Below are positions 1-11,625 of a stretch of DNA of 64,000 nucleotides, piece after piece. The notes beneath the pieces were generated by a model. It was not told the DNA's origin, did not search any database, and saw nothing but the letters and a program-made list of their open reading frames with translations. The stretch covers positions 62,001-126,000 of the forward strand of contig JAPTJF010000131.1 in assembly GCA_029339195.1 (NCBI GenBank), given 5' to 3'. Both the position numbers and the translations under genes were made by a program. Within the stretch, counting starts at the first letter, position 1. Each line of letters begins with the position of its first letter. The stretch comes from Micractinium sp. NFX-FRZ (Eukaryota; Chlorophyta; Trebouxiophyceae; Chlorellales; Chlorellaceae).

Positions 1-2194
1 GCTGCTGCTGCCGTCCTCCTCTTCCTCGCTGCTGCTGCTGCTCTGCTCCCCAGCGGGGGCTGCGGCGGCGGCTGTTGGCGACGGGGGCAACGGCGACGGC
101 GCGGCAACGTCTGGCGGCGGCGCTGCATCCTCCTCCTCAGGTTGTAGTTCCTCTTCCTTGCTGCTGGTGCTGTCGCTCCTGCCACCGCTGCTGTTTTCTT
201 TCCCAGCTGCTGCTGCAGGAGCGGGCGCTGCATCCGGCGCCTCTGCCGCTGCCGCGTCTGCGGTGCCTGCCACCTCAGCGGTGCCGCCAGCAGCGGCACC
301 CTGTGAGGCCGGCTCCCCCTCACCGCCGCTGCTCTCGTCCTCCTCGCTGCTGCTGCTGCTCTCCTTGCCGGCGGGAGCAGCAGCCTCAGGGGCCTCTGCT
401 GCTCCTGCTGCTGCCTCTGCAGGCTGCGCTGCCTGTGGCACCGGCGCCGGCGACTCAGGAGCGCGTGGCGTCGGTGGTGCACCAGATGCCTGCTCTGACC
501 CATCCTCCTTCTCCTCCTCCTCCTCCTCGCTGCTGCTGCTGCCGCCGCCGCTGCTGCTGCTACTGCTATCCTCCTCGTCACTGCTGCTGCTGCTGGGCGC
601 AGCAGCAGGCGCATCTGCCGGCGCTGCTCCGTCTGCTTCTGCGGGCGCGGCACTGCCGGGTGCTGCTTCCTCCGCCTCCTGCAAACCAGACCCCTCGCTG
701 CCGCTGCCCTCAGGCTTTTCCTCGCTGCCGCTACTGTCAGCGGCAGCAGGAGCACCAGGCGCGGGCGGCGGTGCTATGTTTGCAGCCGCAGCTGCGACAA
801 CGGCTGCGCCTGCTGCTTCGGCGGCAGCGGCGGCGTCTGCCACCACAGCCTCGGCGCCACCTGGCGGCAGCTCCAAGAGCCTCCTGCTCATGCTGCTGTC
901 CTCTTCCTCGTCGCTGCTGCTGTCCTCCTCCTCACTGCTGCTGGTGCTGCTGGTGCTGCTGCTGCTGGTGCTGCTGCCGCCAGCTGGCTCTGCAGCAGGC
1001 GGGCGAGCAGCTGCCGGCTCCTGCTGCGGCCGCGGCTGCTGAGGCTTGGCTGGAGGCGCGTTGGGCAGGATGCTGGCAAAGGCACCAGCTGTGACCGCGG
1101 CTGTCGGTGCGTGAGCGTGGCCAGCTTGGGCGCCCTGCAGGAAGATGGAGGGGCACCCCCAGCTGAGTCAGCAAGGTGAGGAAAGTGTGCCACGGTGGCG
1201 CACAAGGCAGCCCCCATGCCTGCCTTGCAATGGATTGCTCGGCGGCTTCAGGCGTGCCCCGACACCACGCAGCGCTCCGCCCATGCTTGAGCAGGCAAGC
1301 GCACGTGGCACACCAGCGCACTCCAACCTGGCTGGCTGGCAAGCAGGCAGGCAGGCAGGCGGGCAGATGCGCGGGGGAGCACACCGCACCAAGTCCCGGT
1401 CATTTAAGCAATCTCAAATTTATGCGCTGCTCACTGGCGGCGTGCCGAGCAGCAGCTGGCGGCGTACTGTTTCCTCGCTGGCCAAAGTCTCCTGGCTGTC
1501 CTCGTCCTCTGCCTCCCGTCGGATGCGGCTGCGGCTGAGGGCACGGCGCGTGCTGGAGCCGGGCGCAGACGGGGGCGGGGGCTTGCCAATGGCGGAAGCA
1601 ATGCGCTCCGTGACGGCGGAACCGATGCCCGTCGGCGGCGCCTGCGGCGCAGCTCCCTCCTCCTCATCGCTGCTGCTGCTGCTGTCATCGCCGCTGCTGC
1701 TCTCCTCCTCGCAGACATCTTGTGCCCCTGGCCGAGCGCCGGCGCCAGCCGCTGCCGGCAAGCGTGGCGCGCCTGCCGCCTCAGCACCCCCCTGCTGCTC
1801 CTCCTCCTCCTCACTGCTGCTGCTATCCGCCTCCTCGTCACTACTGCTGCTACTGCTGTCATCACTGCTGCTGCTGCTGCTGCTATCCTCCTCGCCGTCC
1901 GCATCGCCCATCAAACCGGCACCGTCACCAGCCGCCGCCGCTGGCAGTGGCTGCGCAAGTGCCGCTTCGGCAGCCTTCTGCTGCGGCTGCTCCTCCTCCT
2001 CCTCCTCACTGCCGCTGCTTGGTTCTTCTGGCTCCGCCGCTGGCATAGCTGCCAGGCCGCCGCCTAGCAGCTCAGCTGGCAGAGCCCGCACCGCCTTAGA
2101 AGGCGTCTGCTGCTCAGAGCTCTCGGCTGGCTCAGGCGCCTCTGCCTTGTCAACCTCCTGTGACCCCCTGCCGGCCTTACCAACGCTGCCCTCC

Positions 2195-2226
<32 letters not shown>

Positions 2227-2404
2227 ATCGCTACTGCTGCTGCCCTCTGCCCTCTCCACTGCCGGCTGAGCAGCAGCCGCCGCTATCGGCGGCTGCTCCG
2301 CCTCCTGCTCCTCCTCTTCCTCACTGCTGCTGCTATCCTCCTCCTGTTCCTCCTCGCTGCTGCTGCTATCCTCATCATCACTGCTGCTATCCTCCGAACT
2401 TTCC

Positions 2405-2437
<33 letters not shown>

Positions 2438-5318
2438 CGGGCGGCAGCACCAGCGGGCGCCGGCGAAGCGCCGGTGGACGGCGAGTCCGCCGGTGCTGCA
2501 TCGGCCGCCTGCTGAGTTGTCGCCAGATCGGCTGCTAGCCCAGCAACAGCCGCCATGGCAGCAGCCTGCTGTGCCACCGCCCCAGCAGCGCTGTCGCTGC
2601 CGCTGGGGGCGGCGGCTGGCGGCGCTGCCGCCGGCTCAGGCCTTGCCTGCGGCAGGGGCAGCGGCAGCGTTCTGCCGATCAGGGAGGGGGTTTAGTGCGC
2701 ACGCGGGCGCGGCGGAGGATGGGACGTGGGTGGCGCAGGTGCTCAAGCAATGAATGCTACTGCGAGCACTGGTCACACGCAAGCTGAAACAGCAAAGGTT
2801 TGAAAGGTTAAAGGTAGCCCCCCTGCCCTCACACTCCCACACCACCGCAACACAGGCACACACCTGCTGCTGCTCCCCAGGCTGGGCAGCCTTGCCCTTG
2901 CCCCTACGCCGCTTCTTGCCGCTGCTGGCAGGGGCGGCATCGCCGTTGGCTGCAGCAGGTGCCGCCGCCGGGGCAGCCGCCTGGGGAGCCACAGGGGCAG
3001 CAGCAGGGGGAGGGCCCTTGTCTTCCACAACAGGCAGCAGGGCGGCGGCAGGCGCCGGCGCCTCCGCCGCTGCCGCCTGCTGCTTCTTGCCCCTCCGCCT
3101 CTTCTTGTCGCTGCCAGGCTCCTCGACAGCGGCTGCCGCCGCCGCAGGTGCGACCACTGCCAGGGCAGCCGGTGCGGCAGCGGCCGCCGCCGGCTGCTCA
3201 GCAGCCGCGCCGCCTGCTGCTCCCCTGCTCTTCCTCCGCCGCTTCTTGCCAGCCACCTGCTGATCATCGGCAGCGCCAGCTGCTGCTGTGCCTCCGTTCT
3301 GCTGCGGTGCAGCCGGTGCAGCCGGTGCCGCCGCCGCCACCGGTGCCGCAGCCTTTCCGTTGGCAGTGGGTGCAGCAGCTGGGGCCGTGCCAGCTTCCTG
3401 CGGCTTGCGCTTGCGCTCCCGACGGCTCGGCCTCTTACCGTTGTCCTGCTCCTGTGCTGCTGCCTGCGGCTGAGCAGGGGCAACCACCGCCGGGGCGGCA
3501 GCAGCGGGGGCTGCAGCGGTGGGCGCAGCTGCTGGCTTCTCAGCAGGCTGCTGCTGCTGCTGCTGCTGCTTCTTGCCACCGCTCTTTGCCGGCTGCTGCT
3601 GCTGCTGCTGCTGCCCCTGCTTCTTGCCAGCGCTCTTCGGCTGCTGCCCCTGCTTGCCGGCGCTCTTGGGCTGCTGCTTGCCGTTGCTCTTTGGCTGCTG
3701 CCCCTGCTGCTTGCCGTTGCTCTTTGCCTGCTGCCCCTGCTGCTTGCCCTGTGCCGGCTTGGGTGTGGCGCCAGCCTTGGCATCCTGCTGGGGTGCACCC
3801 GCGCCAGCCACTGCAGGCAGGCAGCAACACATACGGGAGGCGAGGCACGGCGAGGTTCAGTCAGCACGAGCCATGCACAGCGGGCGTCACACATTTCGCA
3901 ACCAAGGCACGCCAGGCACAGCACTCAGCAGGGAGGTCGGCAGCAGGGCCCCGCATCCAAGCCCCGACAGCAGCACAGCGGGTAAAGTGCAGCGCACATG
4001 CAGCTGGCAGCGCCCAGCGCACCTGAGCCACGCCGCCGCCGCTTCTTCTGAGGCTCCTCTGTGCCCGGGGCCGGCTTCTCTGCTGCCGGCGCAGCGCCGC
4101 CCGCCGCCGCCGGCGCCTGCTTGCCCTGCTGCTGCTGCGCCTGCTTGCCCTGCTGCTGCTGCGCAGCGGCGGCAGCGGAGGCTGCGGCCTCACGCCCCCG
4201 CTTCTGCCCACGGGTCGGCTCGCACTCCGCCCGCATCACGCCCGCCCCGTTGGGCAGCACATCTGCAGCCGTATGGGGGGTGGGGGAGGGGCAGTCAGCG
4301 TCAGCAAGGGTACTGCAACGTAAAGGCGGCAGGGCTGTGAGCAGCGCGTGCCCCAACCCTGCATCCCCTCCACCACCGCATCACTTCCAGCCACCAAGCC
4401 CAGGCCTGCGCCACCCCCGCTCCCCCCTAATCCCCCACTCAAACCACCCTTTGCCTCTGTTCACCGCAGCGGCTCCCATGCTGGCCTCTGGCTGCAATTC
4501 AAGGTGTGCCTGCATGCACCCATCGCTCTCTCCCAACCGTATCAGCAGAGCGGCGTGAACGAGCACCCACCGATGATGCGGTCGCCATCAAAGGCGGGGA
4601 AGAAGAGCGGGCCGCCCTTGGCTGGCTGCTGGGTGGGCAGCGCCACGTCAGCAGGCATGGGTGCCGCCAGGTGGCGCAGCGCCACCGCGCCGTGCTCCGG
4701 GAACTGCAGCTGGTGCCGCTTGGCCACCTCGGCTGCAGGCAGGTGGGGCGGGGGGAGGAGGGAGGCAAACAGGGAGAGATGGCAGGGTGGGTGAGGCGCG
4801 CCAGGGCAGTGAGGAGAGGGCCGCAAATGTGCGCCATGCGACGTGCTCGTGACGATGGCAGCATGCACGTTAGTCCTCTTTCCCTCCCGTCTGCTGGGTT
4901 CTCAACATCCCTCCCTTCCTCTGGGCTCTCCCGACGCGTCAGCTCCAGATCACCTGCCAACGTTTAGCCACTTTGCACCTGGAACGCCCCTCCTCCGCCC
5001 CCCGCACGCCCACGTCAACAACAGTAACCCCGCTCAGCAGCGGGGCATGCGCCTCCAGAACCGCACGCCCAAAACGAGCGCCCCTTCATTCATCAAGTCG
5101 GGCGCACCTTTGACTGCCTCCACGGTTGTGCCTGGGGACACTGTGACCAGCAGCTTTGTGTCCAGGCTGGTCTCTACATACACTCTGACCATGCCGCCAT
5201 TGCGTGCTGCCGCGGCCGGAGCACCAACAGCGGCAGCCGGCTTGCCGCCGCCGCCGCCGCGCTTCTTGCCGCCGGCGGCGGCGCCGCCGGCCTTGGCCGC
5301 GCCCGCCTGCTTCTGCAT
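1..5318 (-). CDS. Ser/Asp/Glu-rich nucleolar phosphoprotein (Nopp140/SRP40-like), 3' end off the window
   Basis: The start is the ATG at 5318. Six exons join in one frame: 5318-5108, 4732-4571, 4262-4023, 3810-2864, 2646-1435 and 1134-1, giving about 1302 codons so far. After a basic Gly/Lys leader, residues ~43-140 (VRVYVETSLDTKLLVTVSPG, then TVEAVKAEVAKRHQLQFPE) read like a ubiquitin-type beta-grasp fold. A basic patch (EPQKKRRRRGSG), a long Lys/Gln/Ala region with KSNGKQQGQQ-type repeats and KKRRRGK clusters follow. Then come more than a dozen SSSSSEEE/SSDDE blocks separated by Pro/Ala spacers. Alternating acidic-serine blocks and basic linkers are typical of CK2-phosphorylated nucleolar chaperones such as Nopp140/SRP40. 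Their diagnostic C-terminal SRP40 domain would lie left of the window, so the family call is inferred from composition. A coilin-like protein is an alternative because of the N-terminal fold. The overlapping plus-strand ORFs at 75-2269 are antisense shadows. Confidence 0.78.
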
Positions 5319-6186
5319 GCGGCTTACGGATGCGAGAACTTGCCCGCCTGGTTGTACGGTTGTTGCTGCCCGAGCACTGGGCTGCTCAAAGAGGCAGGCT
5401 CCCAGGGAGCATGCAAGAGGCCTTGCGGTGAGCGTCCGCTGGCAACGGCTGCGCCCAAGACGGGTACGTTGAATTTGAGGAAACGTTGGCAATATGCAGC
5501 TTGGGCCCAGAGGGGCTCTAGCCGCCGAACAGCAAATGGCGGCTGCCAAAAGGGACAGCACGCGAAGCAGCGTCGCCCCAGCTTTTGACGCACTGCCAAT
5601 CGGTGCGCTTTCAAATGGCGCCTTCGCCCATTCAACCCTCTCCACAAGGCAGGCTCTTTTAGAGAGACCTCTGTCCGAAGGTTTTGTTGCCTTTGTGGCT
5701 GTCCTGTAGTCCTGTAAACCTGGATTTGGCACGTCGTATGCGTCAACCCATATTTTCGTGCCGCCCGCCTGCTCCAATGCGCTTCCTCTGCCAAATGCCG
5801 CCGGCGCTGGGCTGCCGCCTGCCGGCGCCGCTCTACGGAAGCACATCCGCCAGTCAACATCATGCCTCACCACACCTGTTATCGTGCGGTCGCTTTTCCT
5901 CTCGGCTAGTCTTAGAATTCGAGAGCAATGATAAACATGTTTGGGCGCTGTGCAGCAGTCGTAGGTGCCGCTCACACCTCGGGGCGGGAGAGGCCAAGCA
6001 GCGCTGAGATGGGCGGACAGCTGGCATTGAACACGTACAGGCAATAGATGCTTCAAGGCAGTATACACATGTCAAAGCAAAGTGGAATCACTCGGGCAGT
6101 TGTGGGCATCGGGGTGCAAGGGACTGACGGGAGCTGCGCTGCGCTGCGACACCCAGCCCTGCGCCGGAGCAGCGGTGACTTCGCAG

Positions 6187-6216
6187 AGCACAGCACAGCA
6201 CAGCACAGCACAGCAC
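6187..6216. repeat. (AGCAC)n microsatellite
   Basis: About six uninterrupted copies of a 5-bp unit lie in the noncoding stretch. Similar short tracts occur at 12904-12929 and 24152-24172 inside introns. Confidence 0.9.
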
Positions 6217-6810
6217 ACATCTGCCCAGCACGTGGCCTGGCCTCTGCCCAGGCACCGCTCCTCCCTGCCCTTGTGTGTGCGCTGTGCATGCTGGGGTTAC
6301 ATGCGGCACTAACGCCAAGCTGTGTGACCAGCATGCAAGCCAGGCAGGCGGGGGAGGGGAATCAGGCGGGGTGGGCGTAGGTAGGGGGGTGGGAGGGATC
6401 AGGTGCGTCAGGGAGATGGGGGGTGAGAGGGATCAGGGGGATCAGGGGGAGGGGGAACATGGATCGGGATTCACAAGGGGATTGCTCAAGGGGAGGTCGA
6501 GGGGGGGCACAGGGGGTTCGGATCGTATGGCATGTGCATGCGGGGGGCCGTTCCATACGGGAAGAGAATGGAGGCACCACGCAGTTCGGGCTGGGTTGGT
6601 TCAGGGGGGGGGGTCTGTGCAGCTCGCTTGCTAGATGCGAGGGGGTAGGTAGGGGGCTCGGTGCTAGAAGCAGCCGCAGCGCTGTGCTGGGGCACGGGCC
6701 GCACCGGGGAAGGGGGGTCCAGGGGATTCGGGGGGGTTCAGAGGCATTACGGGTTCAGCGGATGGGGAACAGTGTGTATGTAATGTGCATGTGTGTGGGG
6801 AGGTGGGGGG

Positions 6811-6870
6811 AGGGGTGTCTGTTCAAGAGGGTCAGGGGGGAGGGGTGTCTGTTCAAGAGGGTCGGGGGGG
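6811..6870. repeat. Two direct copies of a 30-bp G-rich unit
   Basis: The segment containing GTGTCTGTTCAAGAGGGTC occurs at 6811 and again at 6841, followed by G-runs. Confidence 0.85.
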
Positions 6871-8009
6871 AGGGGTGGTGACATCAGGGCCGGGGGAGGG
6901 AGTGCGTTGGGTTTGGGGCTCAAAGGGGGGAGCTCGGGGGGAGGGGAAGAAGAACAGGGGAGGGGGAGATGTTGAGATAGGGAAGGGGTGGTTCAGGGTG
7001 AGGAGGGGAGGGGCAGGCAGGTGGGGTGACGTACGAAATCGCGGCAGTGCTTTCCCGTTCAGTTCTACGTATGGGGGCCAGCGGGGCCCGGCGGTGTGGG
7101 GTGGGAGATGAGTTGCAGCGTGCTGGTTTGCCGTGTGCGGGTTGGGGCCAAGGTAGGTAGGGCATCCCAGCTGACGGGGCTGCCAAAGGCGGCAGCGGGC
7201 GCCAGGCGTGCAGGCAGGCAAGCGTGAGGTTAGATACTAAAAAAGCAAGGCAGGTGAGCCGGAGGGAGCACCAAACTGAGCAGAGAGAGAAAACGGGAGG
7301 GAAAAAGGGAGATACAACATGGGGTATGGGCACATGAAAGCGGGTGCGCGGTGGCAAGCTGCGCGTCAGGGCGAGGTGGGGCGAGGAAAGCGTTGGTCAG
7401 CGGGCCTGTCAGCAATGCTGTTCTCTTCACGCAGGAAGGGGGTTGGGGAGGGGCGGAGGGTTTGGCTGCCTCGGCGCGACGGGGCGCACACTATAACGGG
7501 ATGCGTTGTACACGATGTGTTGAGGGAGCCACAGGGGGGTGCAAGAAGGGTGGGTGGGTGGGAGGGTGGATGGGTGGGCAGATGGTGGGGGGGGTCGGGA
7601 GCGCGCGTGCCTTGCAGCGCTGGTTTGCAGCCCGCTCGGCAGGTGAAGGCAGGCACGTGTGTGTATGTGTATGTTCAGTGTCTCACTCGGTGTGGAGTGC
7701 TCTGGTTGGGAGGAGGGGGGCTAGGGGCTCTCGCAGAATGACGGCTCGGCGGGTGACTGGTGGGGGCAGTTTGCGGCGCAATGCCGACTGAGGGAAGGGC
7801 GCATCGCGGCGCTGTGGAGGGCGTACCCTTGAGGGTAGCAGTGTGCGAGTGCTGGGAGGCTTGAGGGGAGGGGAGGGGTTGATGGCGAGGCAGTGGCGGA
7901 CGGCAGGCTGGCGGACATAGGTAGGAACGGAAGCGGGCAATGTGAGTTTGGTTATGGGCAGAGGTGACGCTCCATCGCATATTTAGTTGGGGTGCCATAG
8001 GGCTGCCTG

Positions 8010-8110
8010 GCTAACCGGCGGGCTGCCTGGCTGGCTGCCCCTGTCTGCCCTTCTGGTTGGCTGCCTGGCTGGCTGCCTGGCTGCCTGGCTGGCCGGCTGG
8101 CTGCCTTGGC
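8010..8110. repeat. CTGGCTGC-type tandem low-complexity tract
   Basis: Imperfect CTGGCTGCC units repeat across about 100 bp immediately after the stop codon of the GATA gene, within its probable 3' UTR. Confidence 0.8.
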
Positions 8111-8141
8111 CGGCCGCCAAGCTGTCCATTGCAGTCGAAGC

Positions 8142-10190
8142 TCAGCGTGCAGAGCAGAGGAAGTCGAGGCAGGCTGGGTCAAAGAGCGGCTCTGAGGGCA
8201 GGGAGGACAGGATGAGCTCCTGATCATCGCCCAGACCCAGGCAGGACAGCGGGTCGGCATCTGTGCCAGCCGCGCTGGCCAACGTGCCAGCAAACACGGC
8301 AGCGCCTCCCGGCGTGGCGGTGCCGGCGCTGCCAGCAATGCCGCCGCCCGCAGCCATGCCCATGGCACCGCCGAAAGCTGGGAGCGCAGGATCCGTCTCC
8401 TGAAGCAGCAGCGCTTGAAGGGACTGCCACTCCTGCTCCTGCTGCTGCGGCACAGTCAGCTGCTGATGCGGCGCCGCCTCGTGCTGCCGCTGCTGCTGCT
8501 GCTGCTGCCGCACCGCGTGCGGCAGCAGCGGCGGCCTGGCCGTGATGCCGCCAGCGCCCTGGGACGCCAGACGCGCGCGCTTTGGTGGCGTCGCCACGTC
8601 AACCGCTGAGTCAGCGCCACGGGGCGCCAGCTGGGAGGGCATTGCCCAAGAGGAGGCGCCTCCCATGTCCATCATTCCAGAGGCCTGCTGCTCCAGATCC
8701 AAGGCGGGCAGTGCCAGGTCATCAATGCCGGCAAAGGGGGAGGGCGGGGCGGCGGTGGGCGCCAGCTCCAGCGTCGGCCGCAGCAGGGCTGCAGCACCCA
8801 CTGACGCGGCATAGATACAGATCGCTGCAGGGAGGGGGGAGGGCAGGCGGGGGAGGGGGAAGGATGAGGGTGGAGGGGGACAGTAGCAGAGGTAAGTAAG
8901 TAAGCAAGGAGCTGGTGCAAGGGCGCCAGGGAGGGCCGGGGAGGGCAGGCGGTGGGGGAGGTGCGGGTGTGCAGCACCGCAGCGCTGCCTGGCGTGGAAG
9001 GGGCTTCATGTGTGTGTGCGAGTATGCAGGTGGTGGGCCATGGGTGCAAGCATGCTGTATGGCAAGGCGTTCTGGGCTACGCGCTGCCTGCCCAGCCGGC
9101 CGCCCGGCTCAGCTGGACTGTTGGGTTTGGATTTCTGCCACCCACCATTGAACAGCTCGACTTGAGGGCTGGCGGGTCGGGGGAAGCAGAGGCAGAAGCC
9201 GCCGGGGCTGCAAGCGAGGGGCGCAGAGGCGGAGGCGGGGTCGAGGGGAGGCAGGGCAGGGGAGGCGGGCAGGGTGCTCTCCAGGGTGCTCTCCTAGGCA
9301 GACTTGCCCAGGAGAGGCACCCGATGTGGCGCCTACGCAGGGCAGACAAGGCATGGAGGGCGGAGGGGCGAGGCAGCGCAAGGCAGCAAAGAGCCGCCGT
9401 GCAGTGCGCGCGGCGTGGTGGTGCGGCTTGGCGTTGGCTGCGGGGTGCACGCCAGGCAGGCGTGGCAGCACGTGCTGGCTGGCAGCATCTTTCCGCTCAC
9501 TCCGCTTGGAGATGCGGCGCCCAAAAAGCGTGTAACGTTGGGGCCACGGTGGGTTGCTCCACCTCATGCATCACCCTGTGCAGCAGCAACCCCTTGACAC
9601 CTGCCCCCCTCCAGGGCACTCACCCGCTGCTCCACATCGGTTCGCCGCTCGCTGGGCTGAAGGCGGGGCTGGCAAAGGCGGCGGCAGGGGCCTGGTGCCA
9701 GCGCGCCACCGCGCCGGCTGCGCTCACAGGAACGGGGGTGAGGGAGCCCGGGGCCGGGGGCGTGGTGAGGGCAGCACGCTGTGCAGCACGAGGCTGGAGG
9801 TTGTGTGAGGCAGGCTGCAGTCAAGGCCCCACCAAACAATATCGTGCACTTCGTCCGCCCTCGTGGTTGTGTGAGGCAGGCTGCAGTCAAGGCCCCACCA
9901 AACAATATCGTGCACTTCGTCCGCCCTCGTCCCATAAAATACGAGCTCAGCCTCTTGTTCATTACGTTGACACACGCAGGCCGCGGCATGCCCGCCCTCA
10001 AGCACCACCCCTCACCCGCTCCAAACACCGTCACGCGCAGCGCCACATCCTGCGACCGCTGCCCCTGCATGCACGCCGCGGCCTGCTGCCGCTGCTGCCG
10101 CCGCGTGACGCAGCGCGGCGCGGCGCTGGCGCATGCGGGCGGCGCGGCCGGGCCGGGCGGCGGAACGGCGGCCACCGCTGCTGCTGCTGC

Positions 10191-10226
<36 letters not shown>

Positions 10227-11625
10227 GTTGCCCTCCTGCTCCGCTGCCCGCAGGGACGTGGGCTGCACGGCCTCGAGGAGGCACGAAACGGTGTGGCGCA
10301 TGCCTGGCGGGTCGTTGGGCAGGCGCAGCTCCAGACGGGGCAGCACGCACAGCACGGTGCTGCAGGGGGGGCGGCCAGGGGGCCGGGGTGGGCAGCAGGG
10401 AGGGAGGGAGGGAGGGTGAGCCTGGCTGGCGGTGAGCACTTAAGGCATCCGAGTATGCAGCGGCAGGGTCAGGGCGGCTGCTAGTGGCATCGCCACAGCC
10501 GCTTGTTGCTGGCGCAGCGCAGCGCAGCGTGCGGGCGGGCCCTCACCGCTGCAGGCAGTCGGCGGTGGCGGCCTGCGCGTGGCGCGCGCACTGCAGGGTG
10601 GTTGCCCTATCCACTCCCTCCTCCTCCAGCGCCCTCCACTGCAGCTCGGACAAAGCTGGGTGCGGGTGGCCGGCGGGCGTGGCGGGCGTGGCGGGCGGGG
10701 GGTGGGGCGGCGGCGGCAGCCTGGTAGCGTGCGGTGTGGGCGGGGACAGCGTGGCGGCGGCGCCGGCTGCCCGGCTTGAGAGCTGGGGGGTGGGGAGGGG
10801 CAGGTCAGAGTTGCTCTGCAGGCAGCGGATGGGAGAAAGGCGAGGGGAGGGAGAGAGGGAGGGTGGGCTTGAGGGGTTTTGTGAGATGCTGTGGGCGGGG
10901 AGGGAGGGAGCGGCGGGGCGGCAGTCCTGTGACGGCCGGCACGGCATGCCAGGCACGGTATCCCGCCCGCCTGCGGACGCAGAGGCCACTTGCCTGCGCG
11001 TGCTCAGGCGCTGCGGTGGGCACCCAGCACTCCTCGCCATTGCACAGCGGGGCAGCGGTGGGGACGCCAGCCGGGGAGGCAGGGCCGTCTGGCAGAGCTG
11101 CCGCGGAGCTGGCGCTACCGTCGCTGTGGGCCGCCCGCTCGGCGGCGCCCGCAGCTGCCGCTGCCTTGCGCTTGCGACGGTACAGCTTGCAGTGGCACGA
11201 GTTGCACAGCCTACGGTTGGCTTGCAGGGGAAAGAGCATTGTGGGAGTCAATGGTGGGGGGTGGTATGGCATGGCATGGATACAACGGGAACAGGCAGAG
11301 CCGGGAGACGCTGCCTGGACCAGCCGCCTCCAGTACTTGTAAGGGGTTGGTGGTGAGAGGCTTCGCAGCAGCACCCCCCACCTCCTCTCCGCCCCACTTC
11401 ACGCATGGGACTGCCAGGGGTGTCTCAAGCGGCCAGGGGTGTCTCAAGCGGGAAGTACGGGGACATGCCGCGGGCCTGCGCAACTCGCCTGTGGCCGGTG
11501 GTCAGGCAGCGGCGGAAGCTGCTTGATCGTTGCGTTCCGCACACACGACATCCTTCCTCGTCGAAGGTCTTCTTGCGCCCACTGGCGAGAAGGTGTCGCG
11601 GCGGGCAAGCCCAGGAGGGTGGCAT
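8142..11625 (-). CDS. GATA-type zinc-finger transcription factor (atypical)
   Basis: Seven exons join in frame: 11625-11489, 11210-10994, 10782-10547, 10359-10016, 9717-9624, 9562-9501 and 8824-8142, giving about 590 aa. A Cys finger at residues 26-51 has the spacing C-x2-C-x18-C-x2-C (CRVCGT...GHRLCNSC), followed by a basic tail (KLYRRKRK). This is the GATA arrangement, but the usual loop Trp is Phe (SSSFRR). The finger is split by an intron. The rest is low complexity: Pro/Ala and poly-Ala stretches, a short conserved-looking block (ELQWRALEEEGVDR), a poly-Gln stretch and a C-terminal acidic-hydrophobic end (FDPACLDFLCSAR) that could activate transcription. The first two introns need GC donors (GCGAGT and GCAAGT). 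Predicted role is sequence-specific DNA binding in the nucleus; target and pathway are unknown. The ATG is the closest one in frame with the finger, and an upstream 5' exon cannot be excluded. Confidence 0.78.
9799..9930. repeat. Perfect 66-bp tandem duplication
   Basis: Two head-to-tail copies (9799-9864 and 9865-9930) appear identical or nearly so. They lie in intron 4 of the GATA gene (9718-10015). The length is a multiple of three, so both strands read through, but no exon of the assembled gene uses it. Identity suggests a recent event. Confidence 0.9.

Larger units (their letters stand above)
5319..8141. other. Intergenic/UTR stretch, G-rich on the plus strand, no supported gene
   Basis: This 2.8 kb should contain the upstream region of the nucleolar gene and the 3' UTR of the GATA gene, both on the minus strand. 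From about 6340 to 7900 the plus strand is strongly G-rich with many runs of five or more G. ORFs here are low-complexity on both strands and none resembles a protein I know. Minor repeats sit at 6187-6216, 6811-6870 and 8010-8110. A TTACA at 6297-6301 (TGTAA on the minus strand, the green-algal poly(A) signal) could end a long GATA 3' UTR, but that is a weak call. Confidence 0.6.

Noticed and set aside
75..2269. Long plus-strand ORFs rich in Cys/Pro/Leu/Ser across 75-2753
   Set aside because: They are antisense shadows of GCTGCTG/CTCCTC tracts; the minus strand gives a continuous, spliceable Ser/Asp/Glu protein over the same bases.
2160..2450. CTG-rich arrays considered as a CRISPR array or satellite
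   Set aside because: Units are simple trinucleotides in a coding frame (poly-Ser/Glu) with no regular spacers.
6082..7790. Gly/Arg-rich plus-strand ORFs in the G-rich block
   Set aside because: They result only from base composition and match no family; no splice logic joins them.
9865..9930. 66-bp repeat as an extra coding exon of the GATA protein
   Set aside because: The flanking exons join in phase without it and no splice pair brackets it convincingly.
8952..10484. Plus-strand ORF of 510 codons
   Set aside because: It is low complexity and runs opposite four well-phased exons of the GATA gene; no motif supports it.
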